Of a DNA stretch of 64,000 bases, positions 45,574-56,366 are shown piece by piece. The DNA comes from Ulva prolifera (lineage: Eukaryota; Chlorophyta; Ulvophyceae; Ulvales; Ulvaceae), in the NCBI GenBank assembly GCA_023078555.1, contig CM041197.1:833501-897500 (forward strand). Direction: 5' to 3'. Under the pieces are notes generated by a model. That model made no database searches and was not told where the DNA came from. It saw nothing but the letters and a program-made list of their open reading frames with translations. A program made the translations under genes and the position numbers. Position 1 is the stretch's first letter. Every line of letters starts with the position of its first letter.

Positions 45574-46536
45574 GGGCCCAGCGTGGCTGTGCGTCCGAGA
45601 CTGGGAATAGATTCACAATGGGGGGTGTGGATCCGGATCTGTGGACCAGCCTCGTGGTCAAGCAATACGTGCGCCCAAGTGATGTGCTGTTTATGTAACT
45701 ACTGTTCATGCAACTCAAGTCAGTGTATTTCTGCACCAGCTTGTCTGTGTTTGGCATGGTCCTGCGTGGCAGACCCAATTGTTTTGCATGGTCATGCATG
45801 GCAGACCCTTAAGGGGGCGCTGCAGGAGCTGCAGTCCATATAGTATAGCAGGCTGTGCTTACATGTAGGGATGCGGGGATGTGGTGGGCGCAGTCGCCAC
45901 CCAGCAGCGAAGGAGCGGGGCAACTGCAGACACCGCCGGAGCGTGGTTGCCGGGTGGGGCCCCAGAACGTTCCACCAGCCCGGAGGCGCTGTCATGTTGA
46001 TGGCGGGGTGTGCTTTTAACAATCCTGCGACATATGACCATACAAAAATCATCCCTAGCACGTTTTGGTGTTCCAGAGACGCGGCTCATGTGTGGTATAG
46101 TGGGCATTCTATGGAATGGTTGGGCCAGTACACCATCGCATCGCAGCGAGCACGGATCTGCCCAACAAGACACGGCCACCACTGAGAAGCGTGGCGACTC
46201 TGACATAAGACGAGTGATGTGACAAATTCGAGCGGGCACTGCTTGTGCACTGCCCTTCACACAATCAGTGCTGCCAAGGTTCAGCAAGCAGCATGAATGG
46301 CCCTGCTGGCAGAGAGGTCTGTGTGCTACGCTGGACGGCGCACCGGTTCGTCATCGCAGCAGCAGCAGCAGCATATATCTGCATTGTGTGCGTGCTTTGA
46401 TGCACATCAAGGTAAAAACCCACGGACAGCTGACCGCTCGGGTCGGCTTCCTGTTCCTATCGATCAGGAACGACAGGCCCAACCCGGTAGCGTACAGTAC
46501 TTTCACTCTAAACCAATGAACATGCAAGATGTTGGA

Positions 46537-46971
46537 TCACGTGGTAATTGGAGGCTTGCGTGGACTCAGCAGCACGAATTCCTCGCCGATGCCTTCGGTC
46601 AACAGACACCGACCGGGCGAGATTGCGACGAATGTCAAGCTGATGAACACCATCAGGCTCATCCATGCAGATTGTATTAGCAAGATATCCGTAAGCAGGA
46701 TCTGCGCTGAGTAGAGCCCGGCAGCAGCGGGAGACCCAACATGTGCCAACTGCTCGAGCAAGGCACAACCCCCGGCTGGGCTAGGGACAGCGCTATTGAC
46801 TTCATTGCGGTGTAAACTTTCCAAACTCGCACCATCGAGTGTCCCCGTCGAGGCTTCGCCCCGCTGCGTGAGTTGCTGGGCACTGCTGCAAAAGAGTGTG
46901 ACATCTGAGATACGACTGGCTGGGCCAGCTGCTGAGGCCTGCCGCGTGCACTTCCTGCTCCAGATTCCCAC
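46537..46971 (-). CDS. Possible C-terminal exon of a membrane protein
   Basis: 144 codons to a TGA on the minus strand. Near the end, ILLIQSAWMSLMVFISLTF is a strongly hydrophobic helix, followed by a polar tail EEFVLLSPRKPPITT. An acceptor-like TACTCAGCGCAG occurs inside, so the true exon could be the last 55 codons only. Third positions are GC-rich. No family is recognised, and a plus-strand reading with donor GTAAGC at 46690 competes. Confidence 0.3.
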   Translation of the reverse strand: MGIWSRKCTRQASAAGPASRISDVTLFCSSAQQLTQRGEASTGTLDGASLESLHRNEVNSAVPSPAGGCALLEQLAHVGSPAAAGLYSAQILLTDILLIQSAWMSLMVFISLTFVAISPGRCLLTEGIGEEFVLLSPRKPPITT

Positions 46972-47444
46972 TGCATCTCAAATCTTCTCACGGCTGAGGC
47001 CGGTGCTGCGGTAGACATGCCGCCACTTCATCACCCACTGCGCACGATATCCCAGCTGCAGCTGCAAGAACATAGCCTCATGGCATGCACAACAAGTGGT
47101 CAACCTCACGTTCTTGCCTTGAGGTGGTGCGTGAATCATGGAAAAGTAATCAATGAATCACCCTCGAGCCTCCTGCTACCTGCAGGTCCCAAAACCTTGA
47201 ACCCAAAGCCGCCTAGGCGACAAGCCTGCCGAAACTTCGAGCGATCGGCATTGTCGGGGTCATGGCAGTGGTGTGCGGGGTGTTTCGCTGACCGTCCACC
47301 ACCTGGCAGAGGAATCTTGTGGCTATGGTCGTGGACACAGCGCAAGCGGCACAGTCTCCTCCTAGATTGGTGGTACGTCAACGCTGGCCTGGTCGTGCAA
47401 CTGATGTTCATAGCACTCTGGGCCTTGCATCTCAATGTTTTCAG

Positions 47445-47921
47445 GCTAGCCCTTGTATTGGTCTGCACGGGGAGTATGTACTCACAGGAATATTCCAATC
47501 ACCCCGCGGCTGGACTCGCGCAGCAGGCTGCATCACGACGCGCCACCCGGATCCGGTAATCGGCATTGCCTGTATGCGCGCGCGGCAGGATAAACAATGC
47601 ATATGCCCTCCATGCATATGTCCTCTGCACATCAGGCTGTACACAGTCTGAACCCCTCCACAGCCTAGCCTGGGTCAGATACGTATACAGATCAAGTCCA
47701 CAAGTGCCGAAGAGTTCAGGGCCAAGGGCTTTGCGCACATGTACACGATCATCGACAGGCAGCCTCGGGTGCTGTTGTGCAGCTCCTGGCTCACGTGGAC
47801 ACGCGCACAGTCGAAAATTCTTGTCAGTGGGGCCTGGCAGTGGAGCAAGTTGCCCTGGGCGATCGCTGTGGTCGACCACAGCTGCAGCTGTCGACAGGGG
47901 GCAAGTGCTTGTCATGACTGA
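47445..47921 (+). CDS. Possible two terminal exons of an unrecognised gene
   Basis: 47445-47555 lies between acceptor TGTTTTCAG and donor GTAATC (phase 0) and encodes ASPCIGLHGEYVLTGIFQSP and onward. 47664-47921 follows acceptor CCTCCACAG in phase 0 and encodes QIRIQIKSTSAEEFRAKGFA, then HMYTIIDRQPRVLL, to a TGA. Third positions are GC-rich in both. Upstream exons were not identified, and no domain is recognised. Confidence 0.35.
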
Positions 47922-48807
47922 CATGCCTGATCAGGCACTCCTGCGTGTAGCTTCCCAGACCTAAAGACAGCTTCTTCGGTGTGTCCTCGTGTTGTAAAGT
48001 CCGGTGCACCGACAGCAGTGCGTGTGCGGCCGCTGACAACCTGTGCATGCGGGCTGTGTGCTGACACCGCAAATTGCGCAATGGCACAGCTGTGCACACT
48101 GGCAGGTCCGTCTTTATGCATGCCGGTGTTTGGCTGGGCCATCTTGCGGGCCAATTGGCGCCATCAGCAACCCTCCGCATGAAGTGGGCCGCCACGTGCC
48201 ACGTGCCCGGTAGCGCGGCCTGTGTACTGGACCAAGCTTGGATGGCACCCTAGTACCTTACAGGGTTCACATGCCACCATGCATGCTGGACAGGCATTGA
48301 GCATGGCTAGGGTGTCTGTTGAGACCGCCCCCATGCCACTACAGGGGGATCCGATGCAAGCTTATCGTCGGCAGTCCTAACACGCTGCCGCTCTTGTGTG
48401 GGTGTGCCAGTGGTGGCGGGTGTGAGTAGTGTGGGCTCAGTGTAACGTAAAAGGGTCTGCGAGTGCAGGGGTGCTCTGCCCCGGAGTTCTGTGCAGTTTG
48501 ATCTGTCCTCCAGACAGAGGTGTGGTGCCGTTTCTACTGACACGTATCTGTCCATTTCCCGTCCACTTGTCTGACCGCTCCATGTCCGGATCCATGCAAG
48601 TCAGCCATCTCGGTCCGCCTTGCACCGTTGAAAGCATATGTAGCCACGTTCCAGGTGGGCCGGATCGGCGCACAATCTGGACGCGCTCCAGAGGGTTTAC
48701 TCAGGTCGGGTGTCTATACAGGCGAGCTCGAAGTTGGTCGGACATATACCTGTACAGCTCGCAAAGACACTCCAGTGCAGGCCAAGACGAAACAGCCATC
48801 TGAAGAG

Positions 48808-48912
48808 CAGTGTTGGTTTGCTTGTGTGCAGCATTTCCGTGGTTGCCACCCAGAAATTAGACCTATATATTCGGAATTGTTCTATGTAATCAGGCCCGAT
48901 GACCAAACACTG
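48808..48912 (+). mobile_element. MITE-C copy
   Basis: CAGTGTTGGTTTGC ... GTTGCCACCCAGAAATTAGA ... GGCCCGATGACCAAACACTG. Flanks CTGAAGAG / CTACAAAG agree at 5 of 8 positions. Confidence 0.75.
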
Positions 48913-49185
48913 CTACAAAGGCAAGTCAACCTAGATTTACAGCATCCTGCAGATGACATGGACGTCCGACTCCGAATGAACGGGATCACACCCCGATCTT
49001 TGAAGCCTGCTGCGGGCGTTGTCAAACGTGGAAGAGGCACAGAGAGCCGAGGGCAGCACATCGGTGACTCGCTGTTGTTCCGTACACCGTCGACGCATGC
49101 CCGTCACGGGTTCACTGCGGGCTCCTGGCGGATGTGGACAGGCCAACCCACAGAGCCACCGGTCCATGCCCACCTCTGTCTGAAC

Positions 49186-49280
49186 CAGTGTTGGGTCGTC
49201 GGGCCCGATCATATGTCCAAATGTTCAGATCTGATTCCTGGATGGCAGCCCTGGAAATGCGGCACAGCGACCCGACACTG
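49186..49280 (+). mobile_element. MITE-C copy
   Basis: CAGTGTTGGGTCGTCGGGCC to CAGCGACCCGACACTG. It is closest to the copy at 15631, in the same arm order. Flanks GTCTGAAC / ATCTGATA share TCTGA. Confidence 0.78.
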
Positions 49281-49409
49281 ATCTGATACACCTGGTGGCT
49301 CACATGCCTGACCCCGACGCCGGCTCCACTCCAGTCCACCCCGCCTAAGCTTCTTGGACAGCCATGGCAGAGCAACGGAGTATGGAAGAGCCAGATTTCG
49401 CGTATGCAC

Positions 49410-49621
49410 CAGTGTGGGGTTACCTCGCAGCATTTCTAGCAGTGTTGGGTCGCATTGCGGAATTTCCAGGACTGGCACCCCGAGATTAGATCTGAACATT
49501 CGCAACTGTTCTATGTGATCTGGCCGGATCACCCAACACTGATTTCTAGGGCTGCCATCAAGATAGTACACCAGAAACATTCGGCGTGGATGTATGTCGT
49601 CAGGCCGTCAGGCCGGACACT
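49410..49621 (+). mobile_element. MITE-C (outer, older) split by another MITE-C
   Basis: CAGTGTGGGGTTACCTCGCA and CATTTCTAG stop at 49439 and resume after the inner element as GGGCTGCCATCAAGATAGTA through GTCAGGCCGGACACT. Removing the inner 102 bp and one ATTTCTAG restores the family order. Confidence 0.75.
49440..49541 (+). mobile_element. MITE-C (inner, younger) with perfect 8-bp duplication
   Basis: CAGTGTTGGGTCGCATTGCG to GGATCACCCAACACTG, flanked by ATTTCTAG at 49432-49439 and 49542-49549, sequence that belongs to the outer MITE-C. Confidence 0.85.
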
Positions 49622-49796
49622 CATCAGCACCATCTACCTGCTGCAGCAGCCTGGACACGAGAGCGGCTGCTCCTGAGCAGGCAGCTGCGCTGAGTCATCT
49701 CCAGGCCAAGGTAGCCGCAGGTGCCAGTGCTAGCATGTACCCCAACAGGGACCCGAATGCGGCTGCAACCCGATGGTGAGTCGCCTGGCACCAATC

Positions 49797-49876
49797 TTGG
49801 TGCTGCCGTCCAGAAATTAGACCTGAGCATATATTCGGAATTGTTCTATGTAATCGGGTCCGATGACCAAACACTG
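49797..49876 (+). mobile_element. MITE-C, 5'-truncated
   Basis: GTGCTGCCGTCCAGAAATTA, ATTCGGAATTGTTCTATGTA and GATGACCAAACACTG match the family; the 5' terminus is absent. Confidence 0.65.
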
Positions 49877-50286
49877 CTGCACAGCGTCGTGTAGCCTCCT
49901 GACCATACACTCCGTGTTCGCGGTACTTCGCAAGGACTACCGAGTCATCCCTCTAAAGATGCATGGGAATGTGATCCACAAGCGACGAGCGCGGACGGTG
50001 CTGTCTCATCTGGTCACAGCAGGATCGTGCCGATGGACGAGGCTAGAGGTGGAGGGCACACCATCATTGGTGGGTGACATGTAGAGATCAGTGGGCTGAG
50101 GAGAGGCCTCCTGCTTTGAGGGTCAGATGCCGCAGTTGCGCATCGCGGCGCTGTGGGCGGTGCCGTCCAATCGCAGCGGCGACGGTTGATGCTGCATGCA
50201 GACGCTGTCGGCAGTGATGGCGCGCCCTTTCACAGCCTTGTATAGCCGTGGTGTAGCAAAGGCTGTGTGACGTGCCGCGCACGTGT

Positions 50287-50480
50287 CACGAGGACAAAGT
50301 TGGCGAGGCAGGCAGCACAGCAGGAACCGCGTGCACGACAAACAAGCAGGCGCAGCAGCCCGCCGCCGCCACTCCAAACAGGTCTTCACCCAGGCCCTGC
50401 TGCCCACCCCCGCCAAGCCTGTGTGCCGTGTGGCTGCGGCGGTAGCAGGGCTGGACCTCATCACGCGCCAGACAGAAACA
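50287..50480 (-). mobile_element. Family B copy, diverged
   Basis: CACGAGGACAAAGTTGGCGA and GGCAGGCAGCACAGCAGGAA open it; farther on GTGTGGCTGCGGCGG recalls the GC-rich upstream part of the family. End uncertain. Confidence 0.45.
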
Positions 50481-50482
50481 CA

Positions 50483-50578
50483 GGGCTGTGGGAAACACAC
50501 AGGGCTGTGGGAAACACACAGGGCTGCGGGAAACACACAGGGCTGCGGGAAACACACAGGGCTGCGGGAAACACCACA
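50483..50578. repeat. 19-bp tandem repeat, five units
   Basis: CAGGGCTGTGGGAAACACA units, the later ones with TGCGGG; the last is followed by CCACAGC. On the minus strand the array reads as a Cys/Pro-rich frame, which I take as fortuitous. Confidence 0.9.
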
Positions 50579-51834
50579 GCTCAGCTGTTGCAAGAAGCTA
50601 CAATCACAGCTGTCACCGGACGTCACTGGCACTTGATGAATTGCGATGTCAGCGCAAAGGCAAGGTGGGTTCTGTGCAGAGTGTAGTCAAGGGGTGGGCA
50701 AAGGCGAGGTGGAGTGTGTACACACTGTAGTCAGAGGAGGTGCGGAAAGACACACAAAGACACGCAGGTGAGTCACAACTGAACACCTGAACATCAGTTG
50801 AGAGCCTGGAGAGTGCATTTCATCGTGGTTGCTGGCTGCTGTGATGATGACCTCAGGAAGCAATGTTCGCAGCTGGCACTGCAGTGTCACAGGCAAGTCT
50901 GACTCGTTTGAGTCATCCCTCAGCAAAGGCCACACGAGTGAGTCAGCACACCTAGGGAACAACAGATATACATGCACACCATGCAACAAGCACCCACTGA
51001 TAGCAGAGCAACACATGCAACTGTGCACAAGCAGATGAGGGAAGACAGAGATGATGGGGGTGGACGCTTAGCAGAGTCTGGCAGATCAATGCGAGAGGGA
51101 CCCAGTGAAGCTCATGGAGGAGGACTCACTCACTGCAAAATTGACAGAGCACATGGGTGAATTCATGGTTGACAAATGCCGGTGAGAGATTGAGCATAAA
51201 GCTGCAGCAGCACAAGGAGTATGGAGAGGCTGTAGCTACACAAAAAATCAGACTCAGGCTCTGTCGTGGCTAGGCTCAGGCTCAGGCTCAGGCACGGTAG
51301 ATCTCTGCATCTGGGTTCCAGGTCCTTGGTGTGGTGGGAGGCGTATTCGGTTTCCTAATATGAACAGCAGCAGTGTCACATTACTAGGGCAAAACTAGAC
51401 ACATCATATGTCACACAGCACGTGCCACAGCTTTGATGAGATGCCGCTGATTGCAAAAGCACCGATTGCAACCGGAATGAAAAACCACAACAGTGTAGTG
51501 TAACACCTGCTCATACTTGACAAATGTGAACATGCAGGTGGCTCCAATGGTTTCCTTGACAGACAGCCTCAAAGCAGTACAAGTATACTGTGATTCACCA
51601 GCATCATTTTGTTCATAGCCTCTGAGCAGTGCAAGTATACTGTGATTTCACAGCCAGCCAGACGGAGACAGAGAAGGCTGCACAGGCATAAACTTGTGCC
51701 AGTTCCTGATTGCCAAGACAGAAAGTATGCCTTGCAGGGATAGTAATCTGTGACCTGTCAGCAGGTGTACAAGGCTCCACCTGTTTCAGGTGCATTTTTG
51801 TAAGCATACTCTGGATACACACCAGTGCAATGTC

Positions 51835-52273
51835 CGGTGCGGTGCGGTGCGGCGTGGGCCGGCGGGGCTGCGCGGCGGTGTGCCGGGCTGGCGTGGTATG
51901 CTGTGGCTTGGTGGGGTGGGGGTGGGTCTTGGGGCCAGGGCGGCCCCCGGCAATCGGGCGGCCATGATGGGCGGCCTCCGGCAGCAGTGTGTTGGGTTTG
52001 GCCCTGTCGTACGGCGGCGGGCGTTGTGGTGCTGGTGGTTGTGATGTTGTGTGTCGGCCGTGGGGTTTGTGCGTGCGCGTGTGTGGGTTTGGGTTTGTGG
52101 GTGTGTGGGTCTGTGCGTGTGTGTGCTGGTGTGTGGGTGTGTGCTTGGCGGTCTGCGGGTCTGTGTCGCTTGCTGCGCCGGTGATGGGTGAGATGTTCGT
52201 GGGTGTCTTGGTGTTTGCTTCGTCTGCTTGCTCCTTTCGCGGTGCTGCCCGCCTTGCTGCCTTTGTCCTTGTA
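51835..52273 (+). mobile_element. Family B, longest well-bounded copy (439 bp) with 18-bp target duplication
   Basis: Bounded by ACACACCAGTGCAATGTC at 51817-51834 and 52274-52291. The body is GT-rich (GTGTGGGTTTGGGTTTGTGG), then GTGGGTGTCTTGGTGTTTGC, TTTCGCGGTGCTGCCCGCCT and TTTGTCCTTGTAAC. No RT-like motif was seen, so it may be all 3' UTR or a SINE-like unit. Confidence 0.88.
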
Positions 52274-54207
52274 ACACACCAGTGCAATGTCAGCCGGTCG
52301 GCAATGGCATAGCACAGCAGAGACTCGTCGAAGGGGAGAAGAGCATGATGCCAGGCTGCTGGTGTTCTTGCAACTCATGTAGCAAACTAATTCGTGTTAG
52401 CTCTGCAAAGGTGTACTGACAATGAACAGCTGATTGGCTGAAGCAGAGTAGGCCAACTGACTAGCGGAGAGACACGGTAATACTACGCTGTATTGTGGGC
52501 AGGCTGACGCGCATAGTAGTCTATGGTATGGTGTTACTGACCCCGCTTTCGCCGCAGGCAGTCGTTGATGTTGAGCTTGATGCTGGGACAAGTAGCGAGT
52601 CGCTACCAGCGAGCACTGATGGCATGCCAACAGCCAGCAAGCGTTGGGAGCATACAGTCTGAAAACGCCACGCGTTCTAGAAGATGCTATGACAAACAGG
52701 TGTTTGATAACAACCTGGGACCGCATCAGTGCAGTACAATCGGTTGCTTGGTGTAGACGGGGCAATGGTGGCACACGGGCCATCGCAGGACAGCAGGCAA
52801 CCGGCAGTCCCAGCACCGGCATGGATTGAACGATTTTGTATCGAGTTACTAGGAGGTATCTGTGCAACGTCGTCCTAGAGGTAATTGTGTCGTTGAGGTG
52901 ATGGAGGAGCGCGAATCGACGCTGCCACAGTACGACCTAGCTAGGCCAAGTCTTGACAGATTCGGGAATAGGTTAGGCAAAATTGTGCACAGAAGAACTT
53001 CATCGAAGTGTACAGCGGGCATCAGCACCTATGGACGAGGCGGTGCCTGTAACCGGCAAGACTCCCCTCGCCGGAACAATGACTGATCCGAGGCACGACG
53101 TCGCTGGCAATATGCGTGTATCAAACAAAAAATCCAAGAGATGTCCACGTCATAGACAACGTACGCACCCCTTTGCATGCGTATCGAAAGAATGCAGGCC
53201 ATTGGCGCTGCTGCACTGGAATCGACTCGGTGCTGAAGCCGTACATCTTGCCTGGAGCCATCAGAACCATGAACCAGACACTTGTTTGCGATTGCGGAAC
53301 TTGCCATCGGCACAAAGGTCGACTTTCAGTGACATCCAGGAGATAAGCAAGAACGAGGGGCTTTGGCTACGCAGCGACGACTTACTAGGTGCGCATGTTT
53401 CCAGATTTGAGCATCTGACAGATGGCTGCGCTGCAAAGAGTGCGAATCCCAGCGAGCGGGTCGCGCGGGCCTTGTGCAATGGTGGCCTCTCGAGCTCGTC
53501 GCGGTCGTTACGATTCGAGTCCTAAATGTGCACCAACGGGAAGCCTGCCTTGTCGCTGAACATACATGTGTGTCGTACACGGCAGATGGAGTAGTCACGT
53601 CGAAGCTGCTTGGGGCCTCGGTCTTGGTTGTGCTGGTATAGTACTGGCTCGTCTCGGTGACACGGCAGCTGGTAGCGTATGGCAAGCGCGTCCACGGAAC
53701 GACGGTTCTACTACTTTATGCTCGAGCTAACGTCGGCTTACTGCAGCGGTTAAGACCAGCAGCCTGCACTGCATGCACACTGTGGCAAGTCCGTTGCTTT
53801 CCGTCAAACACACGGTCCTCGTGTCAAACTGTCTCGCCGCTGCACCCCGAGTATGATTGTCTGCTGGTACACTGCTGGTGCAGTTCTACGCTCGTCACAG
53901 CCCATTCGCCAGCCGCGCTTGCTGCAGCACTCCGCATGGCCAACCACTCCATCCTGTCTCAACTTCGCCCACCTGTGTGAACCCATACCGTCCTGCCCGC
54001 ATTGCGTCTCGCGGGACCGATGCCGACAAAGGGACGCTGTGCCTGCCGGCCAGTCTGCGAACGTGCATGCATCGCCTGGTGTCAGCGCAGTGCAGCACAC
54101 AGGCACGACGCCAGGATGCCATTGCCACAGACGGTCGTAAACACCCCGCGTAGACCTACGATCTGCTGTGTGGCTTGCTTGGAGGCCTGCTGGCAGCGCC
54201 TGCAGAC

Positions 54208-54300
54208 CAGTGTTGGGTCGCTCTGCAGCATTTTCGGGGCCTCCGCCCAAACAATAGACCTGGGTATTCGGAATTGTTCTATGTGATGGGGCCCGATGAC
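54208..54300 (+). mobile_element. MITE-C with perfect 8-bp duplication but clipped 3' end
   Basis: CAGTGTTGGGTCGCTCTGCA to GGGCCCGATGAC, flanked by CTGCAGAC at 54200-54207 and 54301-54308. The last nine family bases (CCAACACTG) are missing. Confidence 0.82.
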
Positions 54301-55356
54301 CTGCAGACAACGCTGCGCATGCACGCCTGGTGGCCGTGCCCTTGCGGTCGCTGCGCGGGTGCAGCCTCGCACCTGTCCGCGCTTGCGAAACAACCCGACC
54401 AACCACGGTCACGTCACTGCAGTGCTAGGGTGTGGCAGGCTCATCGCGTGTCATTGCAATGCAGCAGCGCTCGGGCAAGGCAAGCTTGGGCAAATCCAGC
54501 TGTTCACACAGCGTGAAAAGCATGTGGTTGCCCCGAGTATCACGAGTTATAACAGTGCCGATGGCAAGATACACCGTAGACATATGCATGCTGACGGCCC
54601 AGGGCACGCGGTGGTCGAATAGATCGTGGGCTCCCGTTCCGCGACAGAAGCAATCGGATCGTTTCTGCGCGAATCGTTCGAGGACACCCAGTGCAGTGAT
54701 TGATTGGGGCGGTTGATGTGAGGTTAGTCAAGATATCGCGCCATGCACGCGTCGCCTGCGGAGGATCCGTCCGAGGGGGTGTACCGCAGTCCTGAACTGT
54801 TCCAGCTTCCAGCTGGTGCTCGTCCATACTTGCCTCTCACACGGCCCAGTCTTACCGCCCGAGCGCTCGCAGCCTCTGCAAACCGATCATGCCTTGGACG
54901 TAATGCGGAATCACGCAATCAGTACGCCCTGACAAGTCAAACCGTCGGCAGACCGTCCTCCCTGACGCATCATGACGGAGCCAGTGATCTAAGGTTTACC
55001 AGTCGGGTTGCAAGTATGGCGCCTGCTGCGCAGCCCGCGTTCGACACACACATTGTGGCCCTCGATTGTAGTGTCGCCTCGTGCAACGCCCTCCTGCCAT
55101 TGCGCCAGGCTCGCGCTAGTGGCCATCCCCGCGAGCCCTCGCGCAGCATGCCGGAGCCTTTCTTACAGTAGTTCCGGTATGTCTCTAATGGGGCCGGCGC
55201 ATGTGCTGCGGTGGCCCAGCGATGGTCAGCGCCCGTCAGAACTTTCTCCTATAGGTATTCCCAGGCTCTCGGCAGCGCGCATGCATTGATTCGCAGTGCA
55301 CGTGTCCAGCCTGAGCACTGCGGTCGGCCTCCAGCCCGCTTTCCCGTGCTGTTGGC

Positions 55357-55364
55357 TATATAAA
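55357..55364 (+). promoter_or_regulatory. TATA box (TATATAAA)
   Basis: TATATAAA in GC-rich surroundings, about 147 bp before the signal-peptide ATG at 55511; the arrangement resembles that at 12940-13160. Confidence 0.45.
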
Positions 55365-55510
55365 CATCGCTTCACCACATGTTGCACAACTTCCGTCGTC
55401 GTCGACACAGGTCCAGACTAAATCAGCTTGTCCCTGGTCAGTACTACAGAATTTGTAGAGACCCCGGATACCAAAGTGTGCTCCTCCTCCAGTCGCACAG
55501 TCAATCGACA

Positions 55511-55993
55511 ATGTTAGCATCTTGTCTAGCTCTCATGCTGCCTTGTTCTGTTGCATCGTTGAGTCGTTGCGGCTGCCAAAGCATCCCTGCTTGTAAGAGG
55601 CCACGCCCCAGGCAGCGCTACACGCTCTGTGTGGCGTCCAGCGTCGGCATCAATGTCATACACATTTTCTTGCTCTGTTTGGGAGTCTGAGTTTCGTGTG
55701 GATCGTTACGATGGGGAGTCTCCAGGCAGATTCCACCACTTACATGTCTTGTCGGGCCCCCTTGGATGCTCCACCGGAGGTGCATGCAACGTCTCTGCAT
55801 GGATTCAGCTGTATCTATGAAGTACTGCTGTGGTTGTCAGAGCTGGCATTGCTACTGCGCCGCTGGCGCCTTGGCGGGCAACAGTATTGCTCCAGCGTGG
55901 GCGATCGTCATCCCCTTCCAGAGCCTCGCCCAATCCGCAAGATTCGCCATACCGCAATGTCATGAGAAATTTTGCAAAATGACACCAATGTGA
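55511..55993 (+). CDS. Candidate small Cys-rich secreted protein (two exons)
   Basis: Exon 1, 55511-55592, encodes MLASCLALMLPCSVASLS (signal peptide) and RCGCQSIPA, ending in phase 1 at donor GTAAGA. Exon 2, 55809-55993, starts after acceptor GGATTCAG in the matching phase and gives VSMKYCCGCQSWHCYCAAGA, then a hydrophobic stretch and a tail CHEKFCKM before TGA. The mature chain of about 70 residues is Cys-rich at both ends. No family is recognised. The splice match is inferred by phase and consensus; unspliced read-through would give a different tail. Confidence 0.42.
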
Positions 55994-56366
55994 TGTCTTC
56001 GCGTCTGCTCCCTGGCTCGATTCTCGCATCTGCGCTCACGCACGAAGGTGTTCGAGTTCGTAGTCTGCGGAACCTGGCCATAGCACGAACATTCCTTCCC
56101 TTACGCGGGCACGTTCACATCACTCACCAGCCCATGCCAGAGTGTACTCAGCCATTCGTGATATCAGAGTGCGCTCCGCAGGCGCTGCGACCTGAGGCGT
56201 CCTGCTGTTGTCAAATGGTCGCCCATCATCCACGCGTGCAGTCCTGCAGTACTTGCTGCCAACACAGTGCATGGAGGTTTGCTGCTGACGGTGCGCAGTG
56301 TGTGCAGGTTGTTTACTTTAGGCTTGTCGACTCCCTCGCACACATCCACTCCAGATCAACCCAAAC

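Larger units (their letters stand above)
41641..46536. other. Non-coding stretch with repeats
   Basis: No gene recognised. Contains a 30-bp tandem repeat, the 102-bp palindrome, a cluster of LINE-A copies at 43.3-44.0 kb and two family B micro-insertions at 44.5 and 45.55 kb, listed separately. Confidence 0.55.
47922..55356. other. Non-coding stretch with a MITE-C cluster and family B copies
   Basis: No convincing gene. Five MITE-C elements, counting the nested pair, lie within 48.8-49.9 kb; a 19-bp tandem array is at 50.48 kb, a long family B copy at 51.8 kb and another MITE-C at 54.2 kb. Open frames at 52.98-53.53 kb are discussed under rejected. Confidence 0.55.

Noticed and set aside
45030..45665. 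211-codon minus ORF
   Set aside because: It crosses a recent 21-bp family B insertion and its 18-bp duplication, so it is not a conserved frame.
50286..50632. Minus ORF with repeated CFPQPCVFPAALCV segments
   Set aside because: It is the translation of the 19-bp tandem array; other frames are equally open and no start or domain supports it.
52983..53525. 180-codon plus ORF and an overlapping frame (53116) ending CDCGTCHRHKG
   Set aside because: The two frames compete over the same bases, neither has clear codon bias, and no family was recognised. The CxCxxCH motif alone is not enough.
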